64,000 bases of DNA from Ramlibacter pinisoli (lineage in GTDB: Bacteria; Pseudomonadota; Gammaproteobacteria; Burkholderiales; Burkholderiaceae_C), in the NCBI RefSeq assembly GCF_009758015.1, contig NZ_WSEL01000009.1, positions 434,001 through 498,000 on the forward strand, read 5' to 3'. Shown here piece after piece: positions 25,542 through 38,165 of this stretch. The notes beneath the pieces were generated by a model. That model worked only from the letters and a program-made list of their open reading frames with translations, had not been told where the DNA came from and searched no databases. The stretch's first letter is position 1. The number at the start of each line of letters is the position of its first letter. The position numbers and the translations under genes are program-made.

Positions 25542-26015
25542 ATGGACACCAGCCCGCCCACCAGTTCCCTGCAGTGGAATCCCCGCTACAGCCTTGGCAA
25601 CCCGCTGCTCGACCGGCAGCACATCCTGCTGTTCGAACTCACGCGGTCGTTCGCCGCCGATGTCGCCCAGATGAGCCACGAGACTTTGGCGGCCGCCTAC
25701 GGGGACATCCTGGGCCTAGCCCAGCGCCATTGCGCGGCCGAGGAGCAGATGCTGCTGGTCAACGGCTACGAGTGGCTGGAGCAGCACCGCCAGGAGCATG
25801 TGGCGGGGCTCGACCGCCTGCAGGCCGTGTGGGCCGCTGTGGCCTGCGGCGACCTCTCACGCCATCGCCTGGTGCTGGCCCTGCAGGGCTGGCTGGTCAC
25901 CCACCTGCAGGACATGGACCTGCCGGCGGTCGAGTACCTGGCGACCGACCCGCGGCGGGTGCGGGATCCGGATGGGCCGGATCCGCTGGATGTGCAACCG
26001 GGGAGAACGCCGTGA
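25542..26015 (+). CDS. Bacteriohemerythrin
   Basis: The 157-residue protein shows the hemerythrin diiron ligands in order: NPLLDRQHILLFEL (His), RHCAAEEQMLL (His and Glu), EQHRQEHVAG (two His) and THLQDMDLP (His and Asp). Such single-domain proteins bind O2 at a diiron centre and act as oxygen sensors, carriers or scavengers in the cytosol. The start is ATG 25542; the frame is open upstream into the ppk2 gene but with unlikely composition. The C-terminal 20 residues after the bundle are Pro/Asp-rich and disordered. Confidence 0.87.
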   Translation: MDTSPPTSSLQWNPRYSLGNPLLDRQHILLFELTRSFAADVAQMSHETLAAAYGDILGLAQRHCAAEEQMLLVNGYEWLEQHRQEHVAGLDRLQAVWAAVACGDLSRHRLVLALQGWLVTHLQDMDLPAVEYLATDPRRVRDPDGPDPLDVQPGRTP

Positions 26016-26093
26016 CAGGGCCCGCGCGGGCGGCTCAGACGCGGAACACTGCGGTGCTGCCTGGCCGGTAGCATCGACACTTTGAGGCCGTCT

Positions 26094-26450
26094 ATGAACC
26101 CCGTCTTCGCCTACAAGTTGAGCAACGGCACGCTCGTCGAGGCACCAGACCCACTCCCGCCGCACAACACCGACTATGAGCTCGCGCTGACTGACGCCGG
26201 CTACACCAAGCAGGTGTCATCGGCGATCGACGGCGGCGTCGGCGCCGAGATCTCGATCTACGAGAACTCGTCCAGCTCTCCTCGCTTCCTGGTCGACATC
26301 TCGGGAGCGGGCAGCCAGCTCGCGTGCCTGGTCGCGGACGATTTCCCAGGGCTGATGGCCGTCTTGAAGGAGGTCCAGCCGCTCATAGCACTTGTCGGCC
26401 TCGATCAACGGTCCGATATCCGCATCTCCGAGAAACTCGAGCGCAAGTGA
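26094..26450 (+). CDS. Hypothetical protein, 118 aa
   Basis: This small soluble acidic protein (MNPVFAYKLSNGTLVEAPDP) has no recognised family. It is predicted to be mixed alpha/beta and has no signal peptide or membrane segment. ATG 26094 was preferred to a TTG at 26082. Its base composition is visibly less GC-biased than the neighbouring genes, with codons such as ATA and AGC-rich serine runs, which may mark acquired DNA. It stands 78 bases after the hemerythrin gene. Confidence 0.5.
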   Translation: MNPVFAYKLSNGTLVEAPDPLPPHNTDYELALTDAGYTKQVSSAIDGGVGAEISIYENSSSSPRFLVDISGAGSQLACLVADDFPGLMAVLKEVQPLIALVGLDQRSDIRISEKLERK

Positions 26451-26559
26451 ATGGATCCGGTCGGCGCTGCGTCGGTGAGCCGAGCGAACGTGTTCCAGGC
26501 CATGGTGGGCGCCGGGCTGCAGATCCCGCCTTGCCTTCTATGTTCCCGCCGAGCAGATC

Positions 26560-26988
26560 TCACTGAGGATAATATTTACGGTGAAGGTCATCGGCCGATT
26601 TCACTCGCGGGTCAGCAAGTAGTTCATCCAGCGCCGCCGCATTCGGAACACGCACCACCACGGTCGGAACTTGGCGACCTTCTCTTAGAACGACAATGCT
26701 CCCGCGCCGACCGCCTGGAAAGACAGATTGACTGAGAGCCGATAACTCGGCTTCTCTTTTTGCGGTGATCTCTGCGTCATCGATGCCCAATCCTTTGGCT
26801 TGCCTGGCCTGAGATGCCCGTGCGCTGATGTCGCTGTCCTCAAGCGTGACATGCAGATCAAGGGGGAAGTCTCTGCGTAGGAGCACGTCCGCAGGCACCT
26901 TGGATTTGGGATCTACTGGCTGGGCCGTCGTCAACGTCGAGACGAGCAATGCGGCAAGTACCAGCACTTGCGCCATGAGCTTGGACAT
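26560..26988 (-). CDS. Small secreted protein with possible inhibitor-I9-like C-terminal region
   Basis: The 142-residue product starts at ATG 26988 and has a clear signal peptide (MSKLMAQVLVLAALLVSTLTTAQ). The mature part is charged and helical in the middle, and ends with VVVRVPNAAALDELLADPRVKSADD, a pattern like the C-terminal strand-helix of peptidase inhibitor I9 / subtilisin propeptide folds. Codon use is much less GC-biased than in the surrounding genes. No peptidase gene is adjacent. Reading as a secreted protein is firm; the I9 resemblance is weak. Confidence 0.6.
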   Translation of the reverse strand: MSKLMAQVLVLAALLVSTLTTAQPVDPKSKVPADVLLRRDFPLDLHVTLEDSDISARASQARQAKGLGIDDAEITAKREAELSALSQSVFPGGRRGSIVVLREGRQVPTVVVRVPNAAALDELLADPRVKSADDLHRKYYPQ

Positions 26989-27077
26989 CCGTTCTTTCTT
27001 CGCGGCGTTGACTCGGCATTGGGCGCGCAGAATTCGGCCTGGTTCGAAAACTGCCCGTTTTGGGCAACAACCAAACC

Positions 27078-27103
27078 AAAAAAAGCCGTTGCAGATCAAC
27101 GGC
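27078..27103 (-). terminator. Rho-independent terminator after tRNA-Pro
   Basis: On the minus strand GCCGTTG-ATCTG-CAACGGC forms a perfect 7-bp stem with a 5-base loop (27085-27103) followed directly by seven T residues. It lies just after the tRNA 3' end and should terminate its transcript. Confidence 0.9.
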
Positions 27104-27108
27104 TTGGA

Positions 27109-27185
<77 letters not shown>

Positions 27186-27224
27186 ACTCGCGCCATTCTA
27201 CCGGTGCACCCCAGGAGGAACGGC

Positions 27225-27614
27225 ATGGCTGTGCGGATCGTGCGATTGGGAAGCGAGCGCCAGGCCGGTGAGGGCCTGCGCATCGGCACCGTGCGGCGGC
27301 CGCCGCGGGGCGTGCCCAAGACCGAGTTCGCCTCGGGCAACTGGTAAGACGTCTGGTACCCCAACCTCGCGCCCAGCGTCGAGACCATGCAGTTGGGCCT
27401 GACCGCCAGCACCGACAAGGAATGGGCGGCGTTCACCCGCAAGTACCGCGCCGAGATGGCGCAACCCGATGCGATCCGAACCCTGGACCTGCTCGCCGCG
27501 CTGTCGCGCACGGCCGATTTCTCGGTCGGCTGCTACTGCGCGGACGAGGCGCGCTGCCACCGCTCCCTGCTGCGCGGACTGCTGGCCGAGCGCGGGGCGG
27601 TGATCACCGGCTGA
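27225..27614 (+). pseudogene. DUF488 family gene interrupted by an in-frame TAA
   Basis: A strong ribosome site (AGGAGGAA) precedes ATG 27225 and the frame reads MAVRIVRLGSERQ..., RIGTVRRPPRGVPK, then ASGNW, stop (TAA 27345-27347), then DVWYPNLAPS and on to VGCYCADEARCHRSLL and the natural end at 27614. DUF488 proteins have an unbroken NWYDVWYPNLAP segment here, so the TAA replaces an expected Tyr codon (TAC/TAT) by one base. Both sides remain in the same frame with normal codons, so the lesion is recent or a sequencing error. Without the stop it would be a 129-residue protein. An internal ATG at 27387 could restart translation of the C-terminal half. Confidence 0.8.
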
Positions 27615-28158
27615 CCGGCGTCGCCGGACGCGGCCGGGGGGTGGAAGTCGACTTGCAGCCCAGCCCGGTGTTGATCATCCCCGGTGGGCACACGGTGTCG
27701 GTGCCGGCGCCCAGCGAGGGCTGGGACATGGCGCTGGGGGACGTGGCCAGGCTCGTGCCGCCGCCGTTCAACATCGTGCCGCTGGTCACGCCGCCCAACG
27801 ACGCGCCGTTCATCAACGGGCCGGCCGCGGGGCTGGGCCCCACCGACGGCCCATCGCCGTGCATGGTGGTGATGCCCGAGGTGGCCGGGACGGCCCGCCC
27901 GCCAGCCATCCCGCCCGCCCCGCTCGGACTGCCGGCGCCCCCCGCGGGGCCCCGCACCGAGCCGGCCGTCCTCGCCCCGGCGCCCTCGGTCGTGAAGGCG
28001 TCGTCGCCCGGCGTCGTGGCCGTGCTGGACTTCATCGCGGTCGAGGGCCGGCTCGGCTGGGAGCCGCCGCCGGTGTTGGTCCCCGGGACATGCGGGACGA
28101 CTTGCGCCACGGCGGCCGAACAGGCGGCCATGGCAAGCAGGGTGAAGAGTTTGTTCAT
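27604..28158 (-). CDS. Secreted low-complexity protein with C-terminal CPPG-GC motif (copy A)
   Basis: The 184-residue protein has a signal peptide (MNKLFTLLAMAACSAAVAQ) and a Gly/Ser/Thr/Pro/Ala-rich middle of about 130 residues without predicted structure. A short C-terminal module carries two Cys (VCPPGMINTGLGCKS) and then a basic tail. It pairs with the next gene, which has the same layout. The two Cys may form a small disulfide loop in the periplasm. No function can be assigned. Its last 11 bases overlap the end of the DUF488 frame. Confidence 0.65.
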   Translation of the reverse strand: MNKLFTLLAMAACSAAVAQVVPHVPGTNTGGGSQPSRPSTAMKSSTATTPGDDAFTTEGAGARTAGSVRGPAGGAGSPSGAGGMAGGRAVPATSGITTMHGDGPSVGPSPAAGPLMNGASLGGVTSGTMLNGGGTSLATSPSAMSQPSLGAGTDTVCPPGMINTGLGCKSTSTPRPRPATPVSR

Positions 28159-28221
28159 CGCGGATCGACGCTCCTGGAGTTGACGGCGCGCCGGCCCCGG
28201 CAGGACCGGGCGCGCCGGGGA

Positions 28222-28782
28222 TCAGGGCTGCTGCTTCTTCGCCTGGCCCGGGGGCAGGCAGCCATTGTCCTTCTTCGCCAGTCCGGGCGGGCAGTCCTTG
28301 CCCGCACCCATGGTGCTGCCGGACGCCGAGGTGCCCGTGCTGCCGCTGGACGTGCCGCTGCCGCCCAGCACGTTGACGTTGGTCGTGTTGCTGTTGGTCG
28401 CGCTGGCGCCCGCGTCGGAGCCGCTGGTGCTGCCCGACGCCGTGCCCGGGCTGGTGCCCGTGCCGCCGGAAGCGCTGGGGCTGGACGTGGTCGGACCGGT
28501 GGAGCCGGTGGATCCGGTCGTGCCGCTGTTGCCCATGGTGCTGGTGCTGCGGTCCGGACTGCCCGGGCTGCCGGGACGCACGATGGCGCCGCCACTTGCG
28601 CCCAGAGCACCGCCGGTGGTGGCACCCTGCCCGGTGGTCACGCTGCTGTCGTTCTTCAGCGTTCCGCTGCTGCCGGACGAGGCGCCCGACTGCGTGCCGA
28701 GGGTCGTGCTGCTGCTGGCGCCTTGCGCGTAGGCGCCGCCGGCCACGACGGTGGCGAGCAGGATGGTGAGTAGTTTGCTCAT
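28222..28782 (-). CDS. Secreted low-complexity protein with C-terminal CPPG-GC motif (copy B)
   Basis: The 186-residue protein has a signal peptide (MSKLLTILLATVVAGGAYAQ), a long Ser/Gly/Thr-rich region (about residues 22-160, including a NSNTTNVNV stretch) and the C-terminal module CPPGLAKKDNGCLPPGQAKK. That CPPGLAKK..GC.PPGQAKK module recurs in many proteobacterial secreted proteins of unknown role. It is 63 bases upstream of copy A on the same strand, so the pair are probably co-transcribed and arose by duplication followed by strong divergence of the disordered region. Confidence 0.68.
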   Translation of the reverse strand: MSKLLTILLATVVAGGAYAQGASSSTTLGTQSGASSGSSGTLKNDSSVTTGQGATTGGALGASGGAIVRPGSPGSPDRSTSTMGNSGTTGSTGSTGPTTSSPSASGGTGTSPGTASGSTSGSDAGASATNSNTTNVNVLGGSGTSSGSTGTSASGSTMGAGKDCPPGLAKKDNGCLPPGQAKKQQP

Positions 28783-28914
28783 CGAGAATCTCCTTGGAAC
28801 TGCTTGCCGGCGCGGTTGCGCCAGCCATGCAGGCAGGATGGACGCTCGACGGCAGCGCTCCGGTCGGCCGTGGGAAGCAATCCCACGTCGCCGAGCGCCG
28901 ACGCCCTGTGGGAC

Positions 28915-28930
28915 GCGGCCTACGGGCCGC
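28915..28930 (-). terminator. Possible hairpin after boxB
   Basis: GCGGCC-TACG-GGCCGC forms a perfect 6-bp stem with a 4-base loop just 6 bases beyond the boxB stop. A smaller hairpin TGGGA-AGCAA-TCCCA (28871-28885) follows. Neither has a clear T run, so they may only stabilise the mRNA end. Confidence 0.4.
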
Positions 28931-28936
28931 AGCCCG

Positions 28937-30361
<1,425 letters not shown>

Positions 30362-30403
30362 GGTGTGTTCCTTGGTGATCGGGGAACGGACTCCGTGTCC
30401 GCC

Positions 30404-32094
<1,691 letters not shown>

Positions 32095-32095
<1 letters not shown>

Positions 32096-33042
32096 CAGGC
32101 GGTCTCCTTGGAACGTTGCGGGACGGGGGCCGGAACGGCGCGCTCCAGGTCCTTCATCGATTGCTTGACGGTGCGCGCCGCGGTGTCGACCACGGCGTCG
32201 GCGCGCGCATAGAGCGATTCGCGGCTGGCCAGGATGCGGCGGATGTCCTCCATCGCCTCCGTCGTCGCGCCGCGGGTGGTGTCGAACGGCCGCATGTCGC
32301 CCTGGGCGACCACGCGGCTCATGTGCTCCTCGGGGCTGGCCTTGAGCCAGACGCACCAGAAGCGGCTTTGCAGCAGGTCGAAGGTCTCGCGCTCGCTCAC
32401 GATGCTGCCACCGGTGGTGACGACCACGCCATCGGCGTGGTCCTCGGCGATGCGCATCAGCGCGCGGCGTTCGTAGCGGCGGTAGCCGGCCTGGCCGTGC
32501 AGCAGCAGGATCTCGTTCATGCTGGTGCCGGCCTCGCGCTCGATCTCGCGGTCGAGTTCGACGAAGGGCACGCCGCGCTGTGCGGCCAGCTGGGCGCCCA
32601 GCGTGGACTTGCCGGCACCGCGCAGGCCAATGAGCGCGATGCGCTGCTCGCGCCCCTGGGCATCGCCCAGGCCGAAGGCGTCGGCCAGCAGCACATAGGC
32701 CTGGTCGAGCTGGCCCTCGTCCAGCCGGCCCAGCAGCTGCTGCACGCGTGCCAGCGCGGGGCGCGGGGCATCCTGCAGCAGCTCGAGGATGGTGATGTTC
32801 AGCGCCCGGGCCGCCGCCTCCAGCGAATTGATCGAGACGTTGCCCTTGCCGCTTTCGACGTCGGCCAGGAAGCGCTCGGACAGGCCCGAGTCGGCGGCCA
32901 GCTGCTTGCGCGTCATGCCGCGCCGGGCGCGCCAGGCACGCACGCGGCCGCCGAGCTCGGCCAGCGTGGCCCTGGTGTCGGTGTCGGAGTCGGTGATCAG
33001 CTGCATGGCGGGCGGGGTTTCTGCGCTTCGTTTGACCTGCAT
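32095..33042 (-). CDS. boxR: Benzoyl-CoA-responsive regulator BoxR (HTH plus shikimate-kinase-like domain)
   Basis: The 315-residue protein has an N-terminal XRE-type helix-turn-helix (about residues 30-88, MTRKQLAADSGLSERFLADVESGKGNVS) fused to a shikimate-kinase-like domain with P-loop GLRGAGKST (139-147). This is the BoxR architecture, in which the kinase-like domain binds benzoyl-CoA and releases repression of box genes. ATG 33042 was chosen; a TTG directly before it adds one residue. Two BoxR-type sequences lie just upstream. It is first in the boxR-boxC-boxB operon and divergent from the flavodoxin gene, so it probably represses both directions. Confidence 0.92.
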
Positions 33043-33048
33043 CAAGAT

Positions 33049-33092
33049 TGCAGTATACTTCCGTCCATCGACATGTCAAGCAGTTTACTGCA
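33049..33092. promoter_or_regulatory. BoxR operator candidates (two TGCA-N6-TGCA-like sites)
   Basis: In the 62-base space between boxR and the flavodoxin gene are TGCA-GTATAC-TTCC (33049-33062) and AGCA-GTTTAC-TGCA (33079-33092). BoxR is known to recognise TGCA-N6-TGCA. The second site matches seven of eight fixed bases and contains the palindrome GCAGT-TT-ACTGC; the first has one perfect half. Their starts are 30 bases apart, about three helical turns, which suits cooperative binding. Confidence 0.65.
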
Positions 33093-33104
33093 TGTGAGGC
33101 CTTC

Positions 33105-33581
33105 ATGAAGCTCAAGATCCTCGTCGGCACCATGACCAGCACCGCCGACTACGTGGCGCAGGCGATCCAGATGGATTGCGCCGACCTGGTCGAGGACATC
33201 GAGGTGCAGCTGATGGACGGCCTGGACATCTCCGCCTTCGACGAGGCGGATGCGCTATATCTCATCTGCAGCTCCACCTACGGCTCGGGCGACGTACCGG
33301 ACAACGCGCGCAACCTCTACGAGTCGCTCGATGCCACGCCGCGCTTCCTCGGCCACGTGCGCTATGGCGTCATCGCGCTCGGCGATCGCACCTACCTGCA
33401 GACCTTCTGTTTCGGCGGCAAGAAGTTCGACGAGCGCCTGCAGGGACTGGGCGCGCAGCGCATCGGCGACGTCTGGTGCCACGACGCCAGCGCGGGCACC
33501 ATGCCCGAGGAGGAAGGCACCGCCTGGTGCCGCCAGTGGCTGACGCAGGCCCTGGCCGCGGAGCAGGCGCAGGCGGCCTGA
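33105..33581 (+). CDS. Flavodoxin-domain protein adjacent to the box operon
   Basis: The 158-residue protein is a stand-alone flavodoxin-like domain. The FMN phosphate loop region is ILVGTMTSTADYVAQ (residues 4-18), followed by CSSTYGSGDVPDNARNL and VIALGDRTYLQTFCFGGKKFDERL, both matching flavodoxin/CPR-type FMN-binding loops. It should carry one or two electrons in the cytosol. Its divergent promoter overlaps the BoxR-type sites, so it is probably co-regulated with boxB/boxC and may deliver electrons to the BoxB diiron centre. That role is an inference from position. Confidence 0.85.
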   Translation: MKLKILVGTMTSTADYVAQAIQMDCADLVEDIEVQLMDGLDISAFDEADALYLICSSTYGSGDVPDNARNLYESLDATPRFLGHVRYGVIALGDRTYLQTFCFGGKKFDERLQGLGAQRIGDVWCHDASAGTMPEEEGTAWCRQWLTQALAAEQAQAA

Positions 33582-33608
33582 ACCGACCGCCGGAGGCGCT
33601 CGGCAACG

Positions 33609-33640
33609 GGAGATGGATGCCGGCTCAAGCCCGGCATGAC
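33609..33640 (+). repeat. Single arm of the dispersed palindromic repeat
   Basis: GGAGATGGATGCCGGCTCAA and the following CCCGGCATGAC match the right arm of the repeats at 40.8 kb and 57.9-58.1 kb. The core GCCGG-CTCAAG-CCCGGC can form a hairpin. It sits in the 133-base gap between the flavodoxin and benzoate-CoA ligase genes and may act as an mRNA-end structure. Confidence 0.7.
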
Positions 33641-33714
33641 GCCAGGGGTGTGAAGTGCGTCGGTCCGGCATGGTGACGACGATGGGAACGCAGAACACAA
33701 CGAGGAGACCGGCC

Positions 33715-35289
<1,575 letters not shown>

Positions 35290-35401
35290 CACGCGCCGCG
35301 CGCGCCGCCCAAATCCGGGTAAGTCATGTGGCGTGCCCGGCCGGGATCAGGTACAAATCCTTTAAGCCTAAACTAAATCCGGAATCCAGGAGAGCCACGC
35401 C

Positions 35402-36589
35402 ATGTCCACCCGCCGTCTCGTCCTCGCCCGCAGCGCCGCCGTCGTCGGCGCCGCATCCACCGGCCTGCTGCTGCCGCAGATCGTGCGCGCGCAGTCCAGC
35501 AAGGTGCGCGTGGGCTTCATGCTGCCCTACACCGGCACCTTCGCGCAGCTGGGCGTCGCGATCGAGAACGGCGTGCGCATGGCCATCGGCGAGAGGGGCG
35601 GCAAGCTCGGCGGACGCGACATCGAGTGGTTCAAGGTCGACGACGAATCCGAGCCGTCCAAGGGCGTCGAGAACGCCAACCGCCTCGTGCAGCGCGACAA
35701 GGTCGACGTGCTGATCGGCACCGTCCACTCGGGCGTGCAGATGGGCATCCAGCGCGTCGCGCGCGAATCGGGCGTGCTCAACCTCATCCCCAATGCCGGC
35801 GTCCACGCCGCCACGCGCGCCCTGTGCGCGCCCAACGTGTTCCGCACCTCGTTCACCAACAGCCAGCCCACGCTGGCCCTGGGCAAGCCCATGGTCGACA
35901 AGGGCCTGAAGAAGGCCGTCTGGATCACCTGGAAGTACGCCGCCGGCGACGAGGCCTTCGAGGGCTTCAAGGACAGCTACACCAAGGCGGGCGGCACCAT
36001 CGTCAAGGAACTGGGCCTGCCCTTCCCGAACGTCGAATTCCAGGCCCTGCTTACCGAGATCGCCTCGCTCAAGCCCGATGCCGTGGCCTGCTTCTTCGCC
36101 GGCGGCGGCGCCGCCAAGTTCATCCGCGACTACGCGGCGGCCGGCCTGAAGGACAAGATCCCGCTGTGGGGGTCGGGCTTCCTCACCGAAGGCGTGCTCG
36201 ATGCGGCCGGCCCCGCGGCCGACGGCATCATGACCACCATGCACTACAGCGACTCGCTGGACACGCCGCGCAACAACCAGTTCCGCCTCGAATACGCCAA
36301 GGCCTTCCGCATGCAGCCCGACGTCTACGCCGTCCAGGGCTACGACACCGGCCTGCTGCTCGCGCAGGGCGCCGCCGCCGTCAAGGGCGACATCGGCAAC
36401 AAGCAGGCCCTGTACAAGGCGCTGGAGACCCAGACCATCGACAGCCCGCGCGGCAAGTGGAGCATGAGCAAGGCGCACAACCCGGTGCAGGACATCTACC
36501 TGCGCCGCGTCGAGAACAAGGAAAACAAGGTGATCGGCGTGGCGGCCAAGGCGCTGGCCGATTCCGGCGCCGGCTGCAAGATCGCCTGA
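35402..36589 (+). CDS. Liv-type ABC transporter substrate-binding protein (probable benzoate receptor)
   Basis: The 395-residue protein has an export signal (MSTRRLVLARSAAVVGAASTG..., cleavage near QIVRAQ) and a Leu/Ile/Val-binding-type fold beginning KVRVGFMLPYTGTFAQLGVAIENG. This subgroup, common beside box genes and benzoate-CoA ligase, is thought to bind benzoate or related aromatic acids. A good ribosome site (CAGGAGAG) precedes ATG 35402. A strong terminator-like hairpin follows the gene, so it may be made in excess over the membrane parts, as is usual for binding proteins. Confidence 0.88.
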   Translation: MSTRRLVLARSAAVVGAASTGLLLPQIVRAQSSKVRVGFMLPYTGTFAQLGVAIENGVRMAIGERGGKLGGRDIEWFKVDDESEPSKGVENANRLVQRDKVDVLIGTVHSGVQMGIQRVARESGVLNLIPNAGVHAATRALCAPNVFRTSFTNSQPTLALGKPMVDKGLKKAVWITWKYAAGDEAFEGFKDSYTKAGGTIVKELGLPFPNVEFQALLTEIASLKPDAVACFFAGGGAAKFIRDYAAAGLKDKIPLWGSGFLTEGVLDAAGPAADGIMTTMHYSDSLDTPRNNQFRLEYAKAFRMQPDVYAVQGYDTGLLLAQGAAAVKGDIGNKQALYKALETQTIDSPRGKWSMSKAHNPVQDIYLRRVENKENKVIGVAAKALADSGAGCKIA

Positions 36590-36608
36590 CCGGCACGCAT
36601 CGTGCTGA

Positions 36609-36636
36609 TGGGGGGGCGCGAGCCTCCCATTTTTTT
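36609..36636 (+). terminator. Terminator/attenuator after the binding-protein gene
   Basis: TGGGGGG and CCTCCCA pair as a 7-bp stem with one G-U pair and a 7-base loop, directly followed by seven T residues (36630-36636). It lies 20 bases after the binding-protein stop and just before the LysE gene, so it probably limits read-through into the permease and ATPase genes. Confidence 0.8.
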
Positions 36637-36650
36637 GGCCGATCCGCCCG

Positions 36651-37268
36651 ATGACTTCCTCGACCTACCTGATCTACCTCGCCGCGGTGGCGCTGCTGGT
36701 CGTCACGCCCGGCCCCACGCTGCTGATGTGCGTCAGCAACGCCCTCCACCACGGGCCGGCGCGCGCGCTGGCCTCGGCGGCCGGTGCGCTCGCGGCCAGC
36801 CTGGGCATCATGGCCCTGTCGGCCGCGGGCCTGGGCGCACTGCTGGCCGCGTCCGAGGCGGCCTTCACCGTGCTCAAGGTGGCCGGCGCCTGCTACCTGG
36901 TGTGGCTGGGCATCCGCACCTTCCGCGGCACCGGCGCGCTGGCCGAAGCCGCGCCCGCGCCGGCCGGCCGCTCGCTGTTCGTGCAGGGCCTGCTGGTGGG
37001 TGCGAGCAACCCCAAGGCGCTGCTGTTCTTCTCGGCCTTCTTCCCGCAGTTCATCGACCCGGCCGCGCCGGTGCCGCCGCAGTTCGCGCTGCTGGCCGGC
37101 ACCTTCGTTGCCACCGACTTCCTGATGCTGGTGGCCGCGGCCTTCGGGGTCGGCCGCATCGCCGGCTGGCTGCGGCAGGCGCGCGTGGTGCGCTGGATCG
37201 ACCGCGTCTGTGGCGGCCTGTTCGCGCTCCTGGGCACCGCCCTGCTCTTCACCCGCCGCGGCACCTGA
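36651..37268 (+). CDS. LysE/RhtB-family exporter
   Basis: The 205-residue membrane protein has six hydrophobic segments and the family hallmarks TPGPTLLMCVSNALHHG near the N-terminus and GASNPKALLFFSAFFPQFI in the middle. The family exports amino acids and homoserine lactones. It is unusual here because it lies inside a Liv-type importer operon: its stop overlaps the start of the first permease gene (TGATG), so it is translationally coupled to it. It may export an amino acid or an aromatic by-product during benzoate growth. The substrate is unknown. Confidence 0.87.
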   Translation: MTSSTYLIYLAAVALLVVTPGPTLLMCVSNALHHGPARALASAAGALAASLGIMALSAAGLGALLAASEAAFTVLKVAGACYLVWLGIRTFRGTGALAEAAPAPAGRSLFVQGLLVGASNPKALLFFSAFFPQFIDPAAPVPPQFALLAGTFVATDFLMLVAAAFGVGRIAGWLRQARVVRWIDRVCGGLFALLGTALLFTRRGT

Positions 37269-38131
37269 TGGACTTCGCCAACTTCCTCATCCAGCTGCTC
37301 AACAGCGTGCAGTACGGGCTGCTGCTGTTCATGCTGGCCGCCGGCCTCACGCTGATCTTCGGGATCATGGGCGTGGTCAACCTGGCGCACGGCAGCTTCT
37401 ACATGCTGGGCGCCTACCTCGCCTGGTCGCTCTCCGCGCGCCTGGGCAGCCTCACGCTGGCGCTGCTGGCCGGCGCCGTGATCGCGGTGGCGTTCGGCCT
37501 GCTGCTGGAGCACCTGCTGTTCCGCCACTTCTACCAGCGCGACCACCTCGACCAGGTCCTGCTCACGTTCGGCCTGATCTACGTCTTCGAGGAACTGCGC
37601 TCCATCCTGTGGGGGGACGACGTGCACGGCGTCGACATCCCGCAGGCGCTGGCCGCCTCGCTCCCGCTCACCGACAACCTGTCGTACCCGGTCTACCGGC
37701 TGGTCATGTCGGGCGTGTGCGTCGCGCTGGCGCTGGGGCTGTACCTGCTCATCTCGAAGACGCGGCTGGGCATGAAGATCCGCGCCGGCGCCTTCAACCA
37801 CGCCATGGCCGAGGCCCTGGGCATCAACATCAAGCGCATCCACGCGGTGGTGTTCGCGCTCGGCGTGGCGCTGGCGGCCATCGCCGGCATGATCGCCGCG
37901 CCGGTCTCCAGCGTGTACCCGAACATGGGCTCGCAGGTGCTGATCATGTGCTTCGTGGTGGTGGTCATCGGCGGCATCGGCTCGGTGCGCGGCGCCCTCA
38001 TCGCCGCCCTGCTGGTGGGCACCGTCGACACCTTCGGCAAGGTGCTGCTGCCGCAGGTGGCCGGCATGCTGGTCTACATGCTGATGGCGGTGGTGCTGCT
38101 GTGGAAGCCAGAAGGACTGTTCAAGCAATGA
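37268..38131 (+). CDS. Liv-type ABC transporter permease (LivH-like)
   Basis: The 287-residue protein has eight or so membrane segments and the LivH signatures LTLIFGIMGVVNLAHGSFYMLGAY and a C-terminal GGIGSVRGALIAALLVG. ATG 37268 overlaps the LysE stop by one base. With the following LivM-like permease it forms the inner-membrane channel of the probable benzoate importer. Its length is normal for the family. Confidence 0.92.
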   Translation: MDFANFLIQLLNSVQYGLLLFMLAAGLTLIFGIMGVVNLAHGSFYMLGAYLAWSLSARLGSLTLALLAGAVIAVAFGLLLEHLLFRHFYQRDHLDQVLLTFGLIYVFEELRSILWGDDVHGVDIPQALAASLPLTDNLSYPVYRLVMSGVCVALALGLYLLISKTRLGMKIRAGAFNHAMAEALGINIKRIHAVVFALGVALAAIAGMIAAPVSSVYPNMGSQVLIMCFVVVVIGGIGSVRGALIAALLVGTVDTFGKVLLPQVAGMLVYMLMAVVLLWKPEGLFKQ

Positions 38132-38165
38132 CCGCGCCCGTCATCTGCGGGACCGGGGGCCGGAC

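Noticed and set aside
26451..26735. Plus-strand 94-codon frame after the 118-aa hypothetical gene
   Set aside because: It starts directly after the stop without a ribosome site, has no recognisable features and overlaps the well-formed secreted-protein gene on the other strand.
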